From Neospora caninum Liverpool (taxonomy: Eukaryota; Apicomplexa; Conoidasida; Eucoccidiorida; Sarcocystidae), in contig NC_018393.1 in the NCBI RefSeq assembly GCF_000208865.1, forward strand, positions 62,001-126,000: a DNA stretch of 64,000 nucleotides. The letters are read 5' to 3'. The first letter of the stretch is position 1. Each line of letters opens with the position of its first letter. Position numbers and translations under genes: made by a program. Below are positions 48,664 through 60,312 of the stretch, piece by piece. The notes below the pieces were generated by a model. That model had not been told where the DNA came from, made no database searches, and worked only from the letters and a program-made list of their open reading frames with translations.

Positions 48664-49743
48664 TTATTCATAGCCCAGAAAGGCGAGAAGGAGCATACCC
48701 CCGATCGCACACCACTTTACGACAGGGTAGTCGTTCAGTACGATCGTCACCATGCCCGCGTACGGGAGGAATGTGACTGTTGAACCTACCACGTTCGTCC
48801 GGTTCAGCCACAGCTGCTTCTCTGAAAAATCCCAAAGCACACACGCGCATACGTGGCGATGCAAGAGAAAACACTCTCAAACAAAAAGTCTGTCATATCT
48901 ATGTATATCTATGCACATACCTGAGCGCATCTGCAACCCAATTGGAGCACCCCGCATCTCGACCTCCCAGCCCAAAGATCACAGGGGTCCGCGCAAATAG
49001 CTTGCGTCTCCATTTTGTCCCCTCTCGAAAGGCTGCCAGCGAGACACCACCGGTGAAGTGCTGCGCCCGCTGCGCACGCACGCATCTTAACAGCCAAAAG
49101 ACTAGCGCACATGCAGCCTTATGCCCAGATCGCCGAAACGCAAGGCTCTGGAATTTCCTCTTGGACTGCATCGAGCTACGCTTGGTCGGTCCCTCTCGGC
49201 CGTCGCCTCTTCCCTCCACGTGGACGCAGGTTTTTGCTGGTAAACACGCCTTTTCTCTGACGGTTGTCTCAGCTGGTCAGGAGACTCACCTGCATACAGA
49301 CCCCGATCGTCGACAGAGTTGTTGTCGCCTTTCGTCAGCATAGCCATTTCGCCTTCTTTATTTTCATGCAGAGAGAGCACTCGATGCACAATTGGAATCT
49401 CCCGGCCGTCGACCTGCGGAAGAAACGGTGTAGGAACACCGCAAAACCAAATTCGAAGATGAAACACCCACGCTGAGAGACATGGTCCAAAAGCCACGCG
49501 CTCACCATACACCACACACCGTATCCATACACACATACACACGGATACACATCTGTACTTACATAAACAACGTAAAACGGGGCGTATATGGCCCCGTTTT
49601 ACGCCAGTTCCAGAAGACCCACGGATGCACATGCCAGTACCTATATAGATATATATACAACCATACAACCGCGAAAGATTTGCAAAGACGTACGAATACG
49701 TGTGCTCATATGAATCGCTATGCACTCATTTACCGATATATGA

Positions 49744-49775
<32 letters not shown>

Positions 49776-50639
49776 GGGGCAAAATCGAAGTGACGTACCT
49801 TGAAGACAACGATGTCACCTGCTTTGAGTTCTGGGCCACGGTCCACGAGGAAGAGAATGTCTCCTCTTTGCAAGGCAGGCTCCATGGACCCACTGAGGAC
49901 CACGACTACAGGAGAAGGAGAGTTGGAGAAGACGACGAGGACTCTCCAAAGCATGAGAGCTGAACGTCAAAGCATGCACGCACCATTTAGAGAATCGAGA
50001 AGGAGCGAACTACGGGGACGAAATGCAGACAGCAAGGCCTTTTCCCGAGCGTGAGGCTGCGACCGTCAGCACGCGTATGGGAGTCCTATCATTTACGCAC
50101 ATAACAGAGACAGACGTGAACCGCGCGCGTCCCAGTTACACTGGAACCTTAATCCCCCAGAAGAAACACAGAAGCGCGTACCTCAGGAGAAGCGGAGGCG
50201 ACTAACGCAAACATATCACAGCACCCGTTCCCCCTCATATGCACAGCTATATCTATTTATACAAGCAAATGGATACAGAAATATCCATATATCTATATGA
50301 GGCATATATGCATGTACATATACACACTTTTGAATGCATTGTGCACAGGAGTGGAAGTCAATGTGTGCATAGTCACAACCGTATTGGACGGCGCGAGAAA
50401 GAAAACTGACCGGTGAAGAGGACGCAGAGAAGATTGACTACAGACAAGAGAGCCTCGCGCGGGCGTCTGTACACCGAACGTAGCTCATCCCCAACCGCTT
50501 GGATGAGTTGCTGGACACAAGTGGGCATTGCAGCATTGCAAGTGCGAAGAAAACAGGCGAGTTTGTTCTCTTTCTTGATCTCGTCCCCTTGAGGGGGAGG
50601 AGTGGCGGTGTCTACGACTTTTCCCTGGCGCTTCTTCAT
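48664..50639 (-). CDS. SEC11: Signal peptidase complex catalytic subunit SEC11
   Basis: Four exons, 50411..50639, 49799..49959, 49290..49413 and 48664..48821, join in phase to 223 residues. SEC11 is the ER membrane serine protease that cuts signal peptides from secretory proteins as they enter the ER. Seen in order: a 50-60-residue N-terminal extension starting MKKRQGK, a membrane helix spanning the first junction ([13 protein letters not shown] then [11 protein letters not shown]), [20 protein letters not shown] with the catalytic Ser at about 101, AGDIVVFK, then [10 protein letters not shown] with the catalytic His at about 140, [16 protein letters not shown] with the family's conserved Asp residues, [21 protein letters not shown], and a C-terminal hydrophobic helix ending LAFLGYE. 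The ATG has A at -3. The exon 1 donor reads GTCAGT, less usual than GTRAGT, but the phase and the family alignment support it. The extension beyond yeast SEC11 is of unknown role. Confidence 0.93.
49571..49603. repeat. Perfect inverted repeat, 13-bp arms with a 7-nt loop, in a SEC11 intron
   Basis: Arm CGTAAAACGGGGC (49571-49583), loop GTATATG, and the exact reverse complement arm (49591-49603). It lies in the 385-nt intron 49414..49798 of SEC11. The GC-rich inner half would make a stable RNA hairpin. It is not a recognisable part of a mobile element. Confidence 0.9.
49749..49775. repeat. (TA)n microsatellite next to a SEC11 splice donor
   Basis: A 27-base TA run whose near edge is about 23 bp from the donor of SEC11 exon 2 (exon edge at 49799; the intron extends to lower coordinates). 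Length change here would alter the early part of the intron. Confidence 0.9.
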
Positions 50640-52125
50640 TTTCTTGACGGGAGAAATCGCTTCTTTAGCGATCAGCAGGAAACCGACAGAACTGGCAGGT
50701 CAGCTGTGTGTGTGGTGTGGAGACTTGCGCTTGTGAGAGGAAAACCGCGTTTCGCCTGCGCACAACCACGGCCAGAGAAACGCGTCGCGGGAGGTTCGCA
50801 CACGCAAAGGGGAGAATCTCCGCCTCTGAACGACGCCGCCCTGAAAAAGGAGAATTGGTCAAGTAGCCGAAAAGCGAAAAGAAACGGAGAACTTGTCGCT
50901 TACAGAGAAAACCGCCACGCGTGAACTGTGGAGCGCCCGCCCCGTCGCGAGGCAACACACGCGTCGAATGCGAGCGAGACTTTCAGACAGAGCCGCGAGG
51001 GTAGAATGCCAAGTCACACGAAGCCAGACAGCTGAAACTGACGGAAAACGAGGCAAAAACGCGGGCCCTTTCAGAAAATCTGCTTTAAAGCTCGAGCGGC
51101 AAAAAGCTCGAGCCGCGCGGTGTCGCTGTTGGTATTTCAGTGTCTTGGTCCGGAGAGACTGTGAGGGCAGGAACTTTCATCTGCTCGAATGTGTAAAAAA
51201 CAGCCACCAGCGACACGAAAGAGGAGCTGTCGGAAGAATACAGAAAAGGAAGGTTTCGTCCCCTGAACCTGGTCACGCGTTGTCCGCGGAGAGAACTAGA
51301 AGGCTGGGTGTGAAGCAAAACACAAAGACATGCGCGTTTTTTCGCAGGCAAACGCCAGGCCGCGTGCCTATGTCTCCCCCCAGAACAGAGAGCGCTGGCG
51401 GTTTTTGAGGCTTGGCGAGAATGCATGCGCCTTCCGAAACGCCCGATCCACACAAAAAGCGAACCCTGGATGAACGGAAAGTCTCTCATGGAAGGCGACG
51501 CATTCGCAACATCGGCGGGAAAACCCGAGCCTCGCCTTCGCCAAGTTTTTCCCTTTTCACTGCCAGTGCCTGGGCGCCCGAGTGAGAGTAGGCTACGCGT
51601 GCTGGAGCCTTCCGGCTCGCCGCCGAGACTAAATTGAGACGTTGGGGCGGTCTGTCGCGTTTACTCGTTCTCTCTCCTTTATCGGGCCTCTGTGCCTCGC
51701 GTTTTTTCAAGAAGCGCGAGTCGCGCGGCTCCTCTGAAGGGCGACTTGAACCCGCGCCGTGGCAATTGACCCGGAACCGTCGGAGCTTGTGGCGGCGGAA
51801 ACGGGGTTTCTTGTTCGGGAAAGACCTTGCGCGAGCTCTTCTTCTCTTCGTCTTCTCTGAGAGCATCGTGGGGAGAGTTGTCTTTCTCCTTTTTGCGCCA
51901 GAAGAGTCAAAAGGCCCAGAGACGTCGGGCCACCGCAGGCGCTTCCGCCTTTTCACGCCACAAACCGTCACCACATGCCTTCGCGCCTCCTGCCTGCCGC
52001 ACAGCTGCGGGGAACGGATTTCCTTTCCTGCGCGGAATCACGCGCGTGCCTTCGGTACCGGTTCTCGGAAAAACTCTTTTCACCTCTGCCGGTGTCCGGC
52101 TTTCCACAGCGGAGAGCCAGGCAAG
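50640..52125. promoter_or_regulatory. Divergent promoter region between SEC11 (-) and NBP35 (+)
   Basis: A head-to-head interval of 1.5 kb. The + strand is purine-rich from about 50640 to 51500 (SEC11 leader side) and pyrimidine-rich from about 51550 to 52120 (NBP35 leader side). A TGCATGC motif sits at 51422, near the change. The frame upstream of the NBP35 ATG is open back to 51634 but is Arg/Ser-rich without conservation, so I treat it as leader. Confidence 0.5.
51422..51428. promoter_or_regulatory. TGCATGC motif between SEC11 and NBP35
   Basis: A palindromic TGCATGC about 780 bp from the SEC11 start and 700 bp from the NBP35 start. It matches the apicomplexan AP2-type motif and is placed like the copy at 11737. 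Function is inferred. Confidence 0.35.
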
Positions 52126-54882
52126 ATGGCGTCTGCCTTCTCCAAACGCGACGCCTTCCTGTTGGGCGCAGCCTCTGGCGCTCTGCTCGGAACGGCAGCA
52201 ACTCTCGGCGCTGTCGCTTACCTCCACTGCAGAAGAGGCGGCAGGCCGTGTCCCTTTCAAACTGCTCTTCTGCGATCGGCAGCTCACCTCCTCTGTCCCG
52301 TCGCTTCTTCCTCTTCCTCTTCTTCTTCGTGCTGTGAGGTTTCCTGCGGCGAGTGCACCGCGCACCCTGCCACGTGCGCGTCTGGACTGTCCTCAGGAGT
52401 CACCTCGCCAGTCCCTGCAGGCTCTCCGGAGTTCGACGCCGGCGCGGCTGAGGCGCGAGAAGAGTGCCCGGGAGTCGCCAGCGAAGGCGCCGGGAAAGCC
52501 GACGCCTGCGAAGGCTGTCCAAATCGAGCACTCTGTTCAAGTGGAGCGGCGGCGGGGGCTGTCGCTGCACAGAAGACCGCAGCGAGTGACGTGGCGGAGC
52601 GCCTGCGGGGCGTGAAACGGAAAGTTATGATTTTGTCGGGGAAAGGCGGCGTCGGGAAATCGTCGATTGCCTCACAGATAGGTGAGAAGACCCAGCAGGC
52701 CTCATAGACCTTATGTTTCTCCTTTGCAACCGCGGAGGCGCACGCATGGCATGCGGATAGGCGTGTTAGCGTTGTGAGATAGGAGAGCAAGACTCCAGAT
52801 GCCAAACACTCCTCGACAGCTACGGCCACCGCTGTGTTTTAGTTCCCTCTCCCGAGCCTGTGCCAGCGGGGGGGGGGGGGGGAGGGGGGAGCAAAGAGCG
52901 TCTGGCAGTCTGAGAGCTAGCGCGTTGGGCCTCGGCGCCTGTTTTTCGGGAACCGTTGGTGAGCCGGGAAGATCGCGGCGGCGCATGCATGCGGAAAACG
53001 CGTTTCTTTTTGCAGCGTGGACGGCCGCGTCGCGAGGGCTGAGCGTCGGCGTCTGCGACGTCGATGTCTGCGGGCCCTCCATTCCTCTGATGATGCAAGT
53101 CGTGCACGGAGAAGTTCACCAGTCGGCTTCTGGCTGGGAGCCTGTGTATGTACGCGACAACCTCGCGGTGATGTCGATAGGTAAGCGGGTTTATAAACGC
53201 CATTGCTTAAAAAAGTTTGAAAAAGGAACCACATGCAGACTTTTTGCGGTCTCCGGCAGGCGCGTCTTGTGTCTGTGGTGACCTCCGAGGGGATGATCGG
53301 TGCGGTTGCGTCGGGCTGTCAGTCCCCTGCGGGTGCAATCGTCTCTCGGCCGCAACTGTGGATTGCCGCAGGCTTTCTTCTCCCGGACACTGACGCCGCA
53401 GTGGTCTGGCGCGGGCCGAAGAAGAACGGATTGATTCACCAGTTCTTCGCGGACGTTCGCTGGGGCGACCTCGACCTCCTCCTCATCGACACGCCTCCCG
53501 GTAAAGCGCCACGAAAGAGGAATGGAGTCGTGTGGCAAACTCATCGTCCGCAGGCCATGCCTCAACGAGTAGAAAACACCGCCTCGTGCCCAGGCCGAAA
53601 GCGTCTCTGCCCCGCGCCGTTTAGGATTTAGGGCCTCGGTCTCGAACTATGCCTTTGGACAGGAGTTCTGTCTTTCTTCTTCCAGGGACTTCTGATGAGC
53701 ATCTGTCTTTGGTATCTCTCCTCTCGACGGACGGCGCCCTGATCGTCACGACGCCGCAGGAGGCAGCTCTCCAGGACGTTCGCAAGGAAATCAACTTCTG
53801 GTAAATTCCTTTCCGGCTGCCGTGTCTGCGACTTGTTCTTTTCTGTTCTGGTGCCGTCTCTTTGCTCACCGCTGTCCCTGCCTTTCTTGATGCGACTCCT
53901 GTCAGTTTTCGCTGCTCGTTGCTGCCTTCAAGGGCCGAGGACACTTCACTGCCTCACGTGCGGGTGCGTGCCCGGAGACCGCGCCCCGCTCTTGGTCGCG
54001 TCTGGACTCGCACTTTTTGCCTTGCGTTTTCTCCCCTTTCAGCAAGAAGGTCGGCGTGAACGTTTTGGGCGTTGTCGAAAACATGGCGTCGTCCGTCTTC
54101 GCGAGTGTTAACCCGGAAGGCGCGAAGGTGAGAAAGGAAAAGCCGAGGTCCCGGTTTCGCAACTCTGAACCCTATGCGTGTCTATCGAGACTCTGGCGTC
54201 GCCTGATCTCTGTCCTCGCGCTGTTTCTCCTTTTCTCGTCCTTCCCCACGTCCAACCCCCGCTGCATCGGCGCGAGTCAAGTGCCTGTGCCTCTCTCGCC
54301 TCCCTTGCGCCTTGACTGTCTTCGCCTTCTGGGGGTGTCTCGGCGTTTCAGGGCATGTGCAAGCAGATGGACGTTCCGTACTCAGGCGCCGTTCCCCTCG
54401 ATCCGTCGGTGAGTTCCTTCGCCTCTCCCCTGGAAGGTTTCTCAATCGATTTAGGGTTCTGAAGGCTACCGCGGAGACGTTTTCGTGCGGCCACTGTGAC
54501 GCCCGTGATGTGTGTCGTTTAGGGAACTCCAAGTAGGAACCAGCAGGTGTGTTCGGATTTGCATGCGCGCACCTATGCGTTCCTTTACCTCTGTATTGAG
54601 ACCCGCACGTTTTCATTCTTTGTGCCCCCCTGCGTCTCTCCTCAGTTCGCGTATCCGCATCCACTAGCCTCACTGTATGTTGTTGAAGAGTGTAATTCTG
54701 TTCTCCTACCCGACTCCGTTTGTGCATGCTCTTTGCAGTTGCTTCGCGCCTGCGAGTCCGGTGTGGCTGTCGTCGAGGAATTCCCCGATGCGCCTGCGAG
54801 CGCCGCGCTCGAAAAGATGGTGACGGACCTTCTCACGCTCCTCGACTTGCCGCTCCGTCGTGATGAAGATGCTTTTGCGTGA
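52126..54882 (+). CDS. NBP35: NBP35 cytosolic Fe-S cluster scaffold ATPase with N-terminal membrane anchor
   Basis: Seven exons, 52126..52681, 53016..53180, 53372..53500, 53686..53800, 54043..54127, 54352..54408 and 54739..54882, are in phase and give 416 residues. NBP35 is a P-loop NTPase of the CIA pathway that assembles [4Fe-4S] clusters for cytosolic and nuclear proteins. Residues about 11-33 form one hydrophobic segment followed by HCRRGG, a signal anchor. T. gondii NBP35 is known to sit on the mitochondrial outer membrane through such a segment, which supports the start AAGATGG at 52126. Next come a Cys/Ser-rich linker, the NBP35-specific C-x13-C-x2-C-x5-C motif (about 114, 128, 131, 137), the P-loop GKGGVGKSS (172-180), [44 protein letters not shown], and GVVENM. 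The family's C-terminal CPxC, expected just after GVVENM, is not seen: the model reads [14 protein letters not shown] and then GMCKQMDVP. Confidence 0.9.
52868..52889 (+). repeat. G-run in NBP35 intron 1 (possible G-quadruplex)
   Basis: Fifteen G, one A, then six G on the + (sense) strand in the first NBP35 intron. Such a run can support a G-quadruplex in DNA or pre-mRNA and is prone to length error in sequencing. No function is known. Confidence 0.8.
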
Positions 54883-54985
54883 ACGATCGCTTTTCGACGA
54901 AAATTCCGGCAGAAATCCAAACGAAAATGTACTTTTTAGTGCTTGTAAGCATGCTTCTTGCGCACATCTTTCTCAGCTTTTCCGC

Positions 54986-55033
<48 letters not shown>
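54986..55033. repeat. (TA)n microsatellite, interrupted once
   Basis: Forty-eight bases of TA with a single TG interruption, about 100 bp past the NBP35 stop codon and probably in its 3' UTR. Confidence 0.95.
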
Positions 55034-56233
55034 GCCCTGACGTAAGCAGCAACGAAAAGGCGAGGCGAAGACAGTGGGAGAGAGGAGGAGTGAAAATGCG
55101 TAAAGAACGCAGTCGAACGTTTCGTCTTGCGCCCCATTGTGGGGCACATGAGCCCAGAAGGTTCTCTTCGTCTTTGGCTTCGTCATTCTTGTCTTTGTTG
55201 CGCATGCACATACAAGCGGAAAGCGCCCGAGTCACCAGGGGAAACGCGACGCTTCACCTTTGCACGGGCTGCGCAGAGAATAGATGAACGGAAATCCGTG
55301 TTCTCGCACTTCTCTGCTTTCTTGCCAGAAAGCATGAGGTGTTTGCTTTCGTTTCAACACATGGACCGCTTTAAGCTGATTTCTGAGACTGGATGTCGGC
55401 TTAGGGTCGCAATCGCCCCCCCGAAAGGAGGCGCGAGTGTTTTCAACGGCTAGCAGAGTCCAGGCGAGACAGCGGCAGACTTTAGCGGGAAAGTTCACGT
55501 GCTTTCTTAGCGTCGTTACTTCGCGCTATATCGTGCAAAAAAAGGCTCTGGCCCACACTGCGTCCTTTCGCTTGCGTCACACAGTTGCGTGTCTACGATG
55601 AAATGTGTTTTGCCTGTCGAAGCAGCCGCATGTATGCACATGTGCTTCGTGTTTTCAAAGAGGCGTACATCTCTGCATGAATGGAAGTACGTTTTACACC
55701 GTGGAAAGATGCAGCGTTCCCCTGAAGCATTCGTGTGGGCCCCGTGCTGAGCAAGGTTGTGAAGAAGGAAGCGCCGGTTGAGCAATACCGTTGAGGTCGT
55801 CTACCGCGCCGTTCCGAATCGAACCTTACGCTTTAAAAACGAAAGAAGAGTCCTTCCTCTGTCGCTTTCCGTGCAGGATCCCAATGTCTCATCCACAAAT
55901 CTAGAGTTCTGTGCATATGTAGAGATATAGATGCACGTGCGGATATTTAATTGTGTATCGAGGCAGGCAGAAGGAGCAATGCAGTGGGTCATAGACGCAT
56001 AGGAATATAAAGACTCTAGACTTTTATGTGTCACCTTTCGAGCGACAGACGCCAAGTCATCGGTACGAGCTGCCGGTAGTTTTTCTTCCGTGTTTCTCTC
56101 TACTCCCTAAATTAATCGGCAAAGTATATATGCCGGTGTATAGGTTCATCCAGTTGTATTATCCCAACTTACTTGCCACCGTTTTACTCAAGGTGTGCAT
56201 CTAGAAACTCCCAGTAAAGGATCCACAACTGGC

Positions 56234-56295
56234 ATATATATATATATATATATATACATACATACATACATACATACATACATACATACATACAT
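56234..56295. repeat. Compound (TA)n-(CATA)n microsatellite
   Basis: A TA run passes directly into about ten CATA tetranucleotides. It is intergenic. Confidence 0.95.
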
Positions 56296-58389
56296 TATAC
56301 ACGAACAGCATCGTTCATGATGCCTTTGAGTCGGCAGCGAAAGCTGACGAATCAGGTAGTCCCGTTTTTCTCACCGGGATGGCCTCAGATTCCCTACACT
56401 GTAAATTCAGTCCCCTTTCTGGTTTACGAAAATTTCCTCTTGTAAGCGTTCTACTGTTTGCAGCAGCCACAGTCCACCCCCTGCTGTTCCTCCTTAAGCG
56501 TTTGCCATCTTTGTTTGCCGGTTCGGAAACACTAGTCGGGGCTTCCTGTGAAAAAAAGAGAAGAAACAGACTAAATTTGGGGCGCGAGCAAAACTGAGGA
56601 TGGCCTTTCTCTGATGGTTAGCGAGATTTAAAATGCTCGTGGGAGTTCATGTGCCGCTGCATTTCGTTACCACCAGCGGGGCGTCTAACAGCTTACTATA
56701 AAAAGGAGAGGTGAAAAGCTCCCACCGATGTTCCAGTGCAAATTCTTAGTTTGTGTTTCTTTGGCTTTCGGTTGTTCTCCAGTGAAACTGGGGATGCGAT
56801 ATTTGTGGTAAAGATATCCGTGAAATTTGGAAAGTACCACCTTCCGCGGGTTTTCCCCGTTCTGTTTCGGAAACACACGCACACCCCACTCCCGAATCAT
56901 TCACAGGCGAATTCTGGCATGGTGCAGCCGAGAAAGTCGCCCTCCTTCCTCTCCATCGCCTGGCGAAATATATTGCCGAGGTGTTTTGACGAAATTTCTC
57001 TCCTCGACTGACACACACACACACATACACACGGCTTCTTCACCTTCGCCAAACAGATGTGGGCCGAATCAGCCAACTGCTGTCTCGGGGCTTGAAGGGG
57101 GAAAAAGGAAAGAAACAGCGAGATCAACTAGACAATCGATGGGTATCGCTCTCGATTGTCCCTCTTGTGCCACAGACTGGGTTTTCGAAACGGCTCGAAC
57201 AAACCGGAAGACTACTGTGTGTGCCGAGCTGGGAACTCTGAGGTGTCTCGTGAGCTCGCTTTGTAATCGTTCAACTCCTTTTCCAATCGGAGTGAGTTTT
57301 GTGAGCAGCTCTTTCAGATTGAAAGAGTGTAAGGATCGTACTCGGGAACAGGATCAGTCGCAGACGGGAATGCGTCCGTTTTGTTTTTCTATCGCAAGCT
57401 TTCTTCTGGCTATGATCGCAGTAGACAAAACGTCGGAGCAAAACGTATCGTTTTTGAACGACTTTCGCTGGTGTGCAAAGGACTATCCTCCCCGCTGCTG
57501 TTGTGAGAGAGGCGTGTTTTCTTGACACCCGCCGGAGGCTGCTGTATTGTAGAGTCTTCAGCAGTTCCCAAGGACGATCTCACAGAGCTTTGTTCCCCTG
57601 TTCATGAGCACGGAGTAAAAATACGTGAGAGAGTAAACAGATACACATGCGTTTCCGGAATCTAAGTTGCCATTCCAGTATCTGCCGCAAGCCTTCCTCT
57701 TTGGGCATGTAAGTGGGCTGTCATCCCCGGCACAAAGCGCGTCTTTTCTTCTCTTTTGATCTCCTTTGTTGCATCGTCTAGCACTTGAGCTTTCTTCTTT
57801 CTTCTTGCGAATGGAGAAGAGACGCTTCCAAAGGGGCTTACTGTACATGTCTCGCTCTAGATTGTACAATGTCACGGTGCAGAGAAGGGCTGATCTCTGA
57901 GGAGGAGCCGACACAGGGCTGGTTCGACACAGGGATTTCTAGAATCGCCACGGGTACTCTGTGAAAGCAAGAAGAGGGAACTAGTTGAGTTGCCGATCGA
58001 TCGGTGTCTGTACTCCTCTATTTCCCAAATGGTATAGGAAGATCAGAAGCGCTCTCTCAATTCTCTTGCCTTGTGACCTCGCTTAGCTCGTTTTTGCTTT
58101 GGGTTGGGAAGCGTTAATCCAGGAGGCACCGCAAGAAAGCACGATTTGAACGAGGCTTCTGGGGTATCTCGATAGCCTTCATCACACCTGCGACACTGCC
58201 GGCCTTTTTCCCCCTTCTATCGCCTGAGTGTTTTGTCTTTCCTTTCTCTCAAGAAACGAGCAGTGTTGTTTCCACTCTTTCTTTGAGCTGCCATTCTCCT
58301 CTCTCGCTGTCTCCTCTATTCACTCGGAGGGCGGATCGAGGAAGGAACTAAGCAACATCGCTCTCTTGAGAAGGAGAATCAACACCAAA

Positions 58390-60281
58390 ATGACCTCTGT
58401 GTGCAGATTCTCTTCCCCCCGGACAGAGTCATCAGTGCACTCTCTTCAAAGGCCCTCTTGCATAGCGGGCAGAAGAGGCGGCTGTACTTTCCTGAGACAT
58501 CGAGCTTCACTGACATGTGACAAAAGACAGGAAGAGTGTAATTGTTCGGCAGTCGGAGAGTTCCAGAAGCCGCAAGATCAACAAAGGGTCTTGCCCGACC
58601 TCGAAGCGAAAGGGGACACGGCTGTTTACACAGACCGAGCAGCAGGAAAAACGAGGGCCGGAGCAACAAATGGTGCAGTATCTAATTCTGTCCCTGTCGG
58701 GTGCGGAGCAGGCGAGGATCTAAGAAGCGAGGAAAAAGGACGAAACGCACCTGCCTACGAGGGGGAAGAAAAGAGTGGAAAGTTGGATATTACAAGGCCG
58801 CCGGGTGCACGCCGACTCACTTCTTCAAACTCTCTTCCTTCGACAACTACACACAAGATAGCTCGACGGAGTATTCGTGACAAGTGTACTGGGGGAGGCA
58901 AGAGACACGTAACTGAGAACGAGGGAACTCCAAACGACGAGCGCGTTGGGAAATATCGAGGAGGCCCGATGCTCTTCGACGAAAAAGGTCGTATCGCTGA
59001 CAGAGCCGTCGCTCCGGAACAGGAAAAGAAAGCTCCGACGGCTTCTTTCCCTTCCAGATTCTCTTCTCGGAAAGACAGTCCCGAGGGCCTTGCTTCAGAC
59101 GCGCTTACCATCGCCAGTAAGAAAGTGCCGGGGGAAATGCAGAAAATCGTAGAACACCAAACGGCATGAGTCTAGAGAGGCAGGGGCATGCAAGCCTGAA
59201 ACCCAAAAGGAATGATACCGCGGAAACGTAGAGGACGGAAGGGTGTTGTGAGGGCCGAGAACATGCCAAATTTAAACATAGCGTGCTAGATACACTGCTT
59301 CTCAAGCACCTAAAAAGAAAGCAGACGCTTTTCTGCAACAAGGCTCGCCGATGTCCACTGGCGTTCTTTTTATTCAGGCCGAAAATAGTTGTATGGGCCT
59401 GCATCAGCTTCTGACTCGGTCGTGCTTGGCACGTATGTACGTCTTGAGTCTTTAGGATTTTAGGATTAAGGATCCCTACTGGGTGGCACCCAGGAGTTTT
59501 TTTTTCGCTTCTCACAGAGCTGCGTGATACACGATGAAACGTCTCGAGGCGACCGTGGCTTGGCGTGAGTCGCCCTCGATGAAGAGTTTAACAAACTCGG
59601 CAGTTCGCTACTTGCCTTAACTCTGAATAACTTAGAGGATCGAACTATTTTTTTCTGTGCACTCTTATTCTACACTGTCATATTCGGCCTACGATACACA
59701 ATTAGTTGCAATTTCTCCGCTGGCAGTTCCGAAGCTTTTCCCTATTTACTCTACGTCTCGTCTCTCCACTGGTTGTTTTGGGTATGCTGAAGTGCACATG
59801 GAAATGAAAGGCAGGTTCTTTATGGTTTTTTCTGATGTGTCGCTGCTTCTGTCCGTTTTCTGGGCTTCCGTGGGTTCTCAATATGAAGATGGAGCTGTAT
59901 GTCCACTCACCTCTCTCCTCGTGTTTCCTGTTCGTTCCGTAAACATCTGTAGATGGTGTACTTTCAGGCAAGGAAAATGCTTTTCAAAGATACCCTCAAG
60001 TGTTTTCCTTACATAAAGAAGCAGATGTGGCCTCTACCTCGAGGCCTGAATCATCGACGACGATCAATGACTTCACCGAGCAGGAGCTTGTCCAGGCTGG
60101 GAAACTTCTGAGACTTTTAAAACTCCGCATGCAACGAAACGAGAAAGATTCTTCTGAGAGGGGAGCAAACAAAAACAGTTTCAAGTGAGTTATCACAGCA
60201 GAGAGAGAAACTGAGATAGAAAGACAAGAACCAAAAGAAGGAAACGATGTATGCCTGCGCAAATGTGTATGTATACAATGT

Positions 60282-60312
<31 letters not shown>

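Larger units (their letters stand above)
54883..58389. other. Gene-free stretch between NBP35 and the ZC2HC1-type gene
   Basis: About 3.5 kb between two plus-strand genes, with AT-rich and GC-mixed parts and two microsatellites (54986-55033 and 56234-56295). A 232-codon plus frame at 56827-57525 starts at a TTG, has no motif and is not called. A 118-codon minus frame at 57558-57914 starts at GTG and is likewise unsupported. The last 200 bases before 58390 are pyrimidine-rich, as in front of the other genes here. Confidence 0.45.

Noticed and set aside
54986..55033. TA-rich tracts as TATA promoters
   Set aside because: They are simple microsatellites, mostly downstream of genes or inside introns.
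56827..57525. A 232-codon plus-strand gene
   Set aside because: It opens at TTG, reads through a CA-repeat region and shows no conserved motif.
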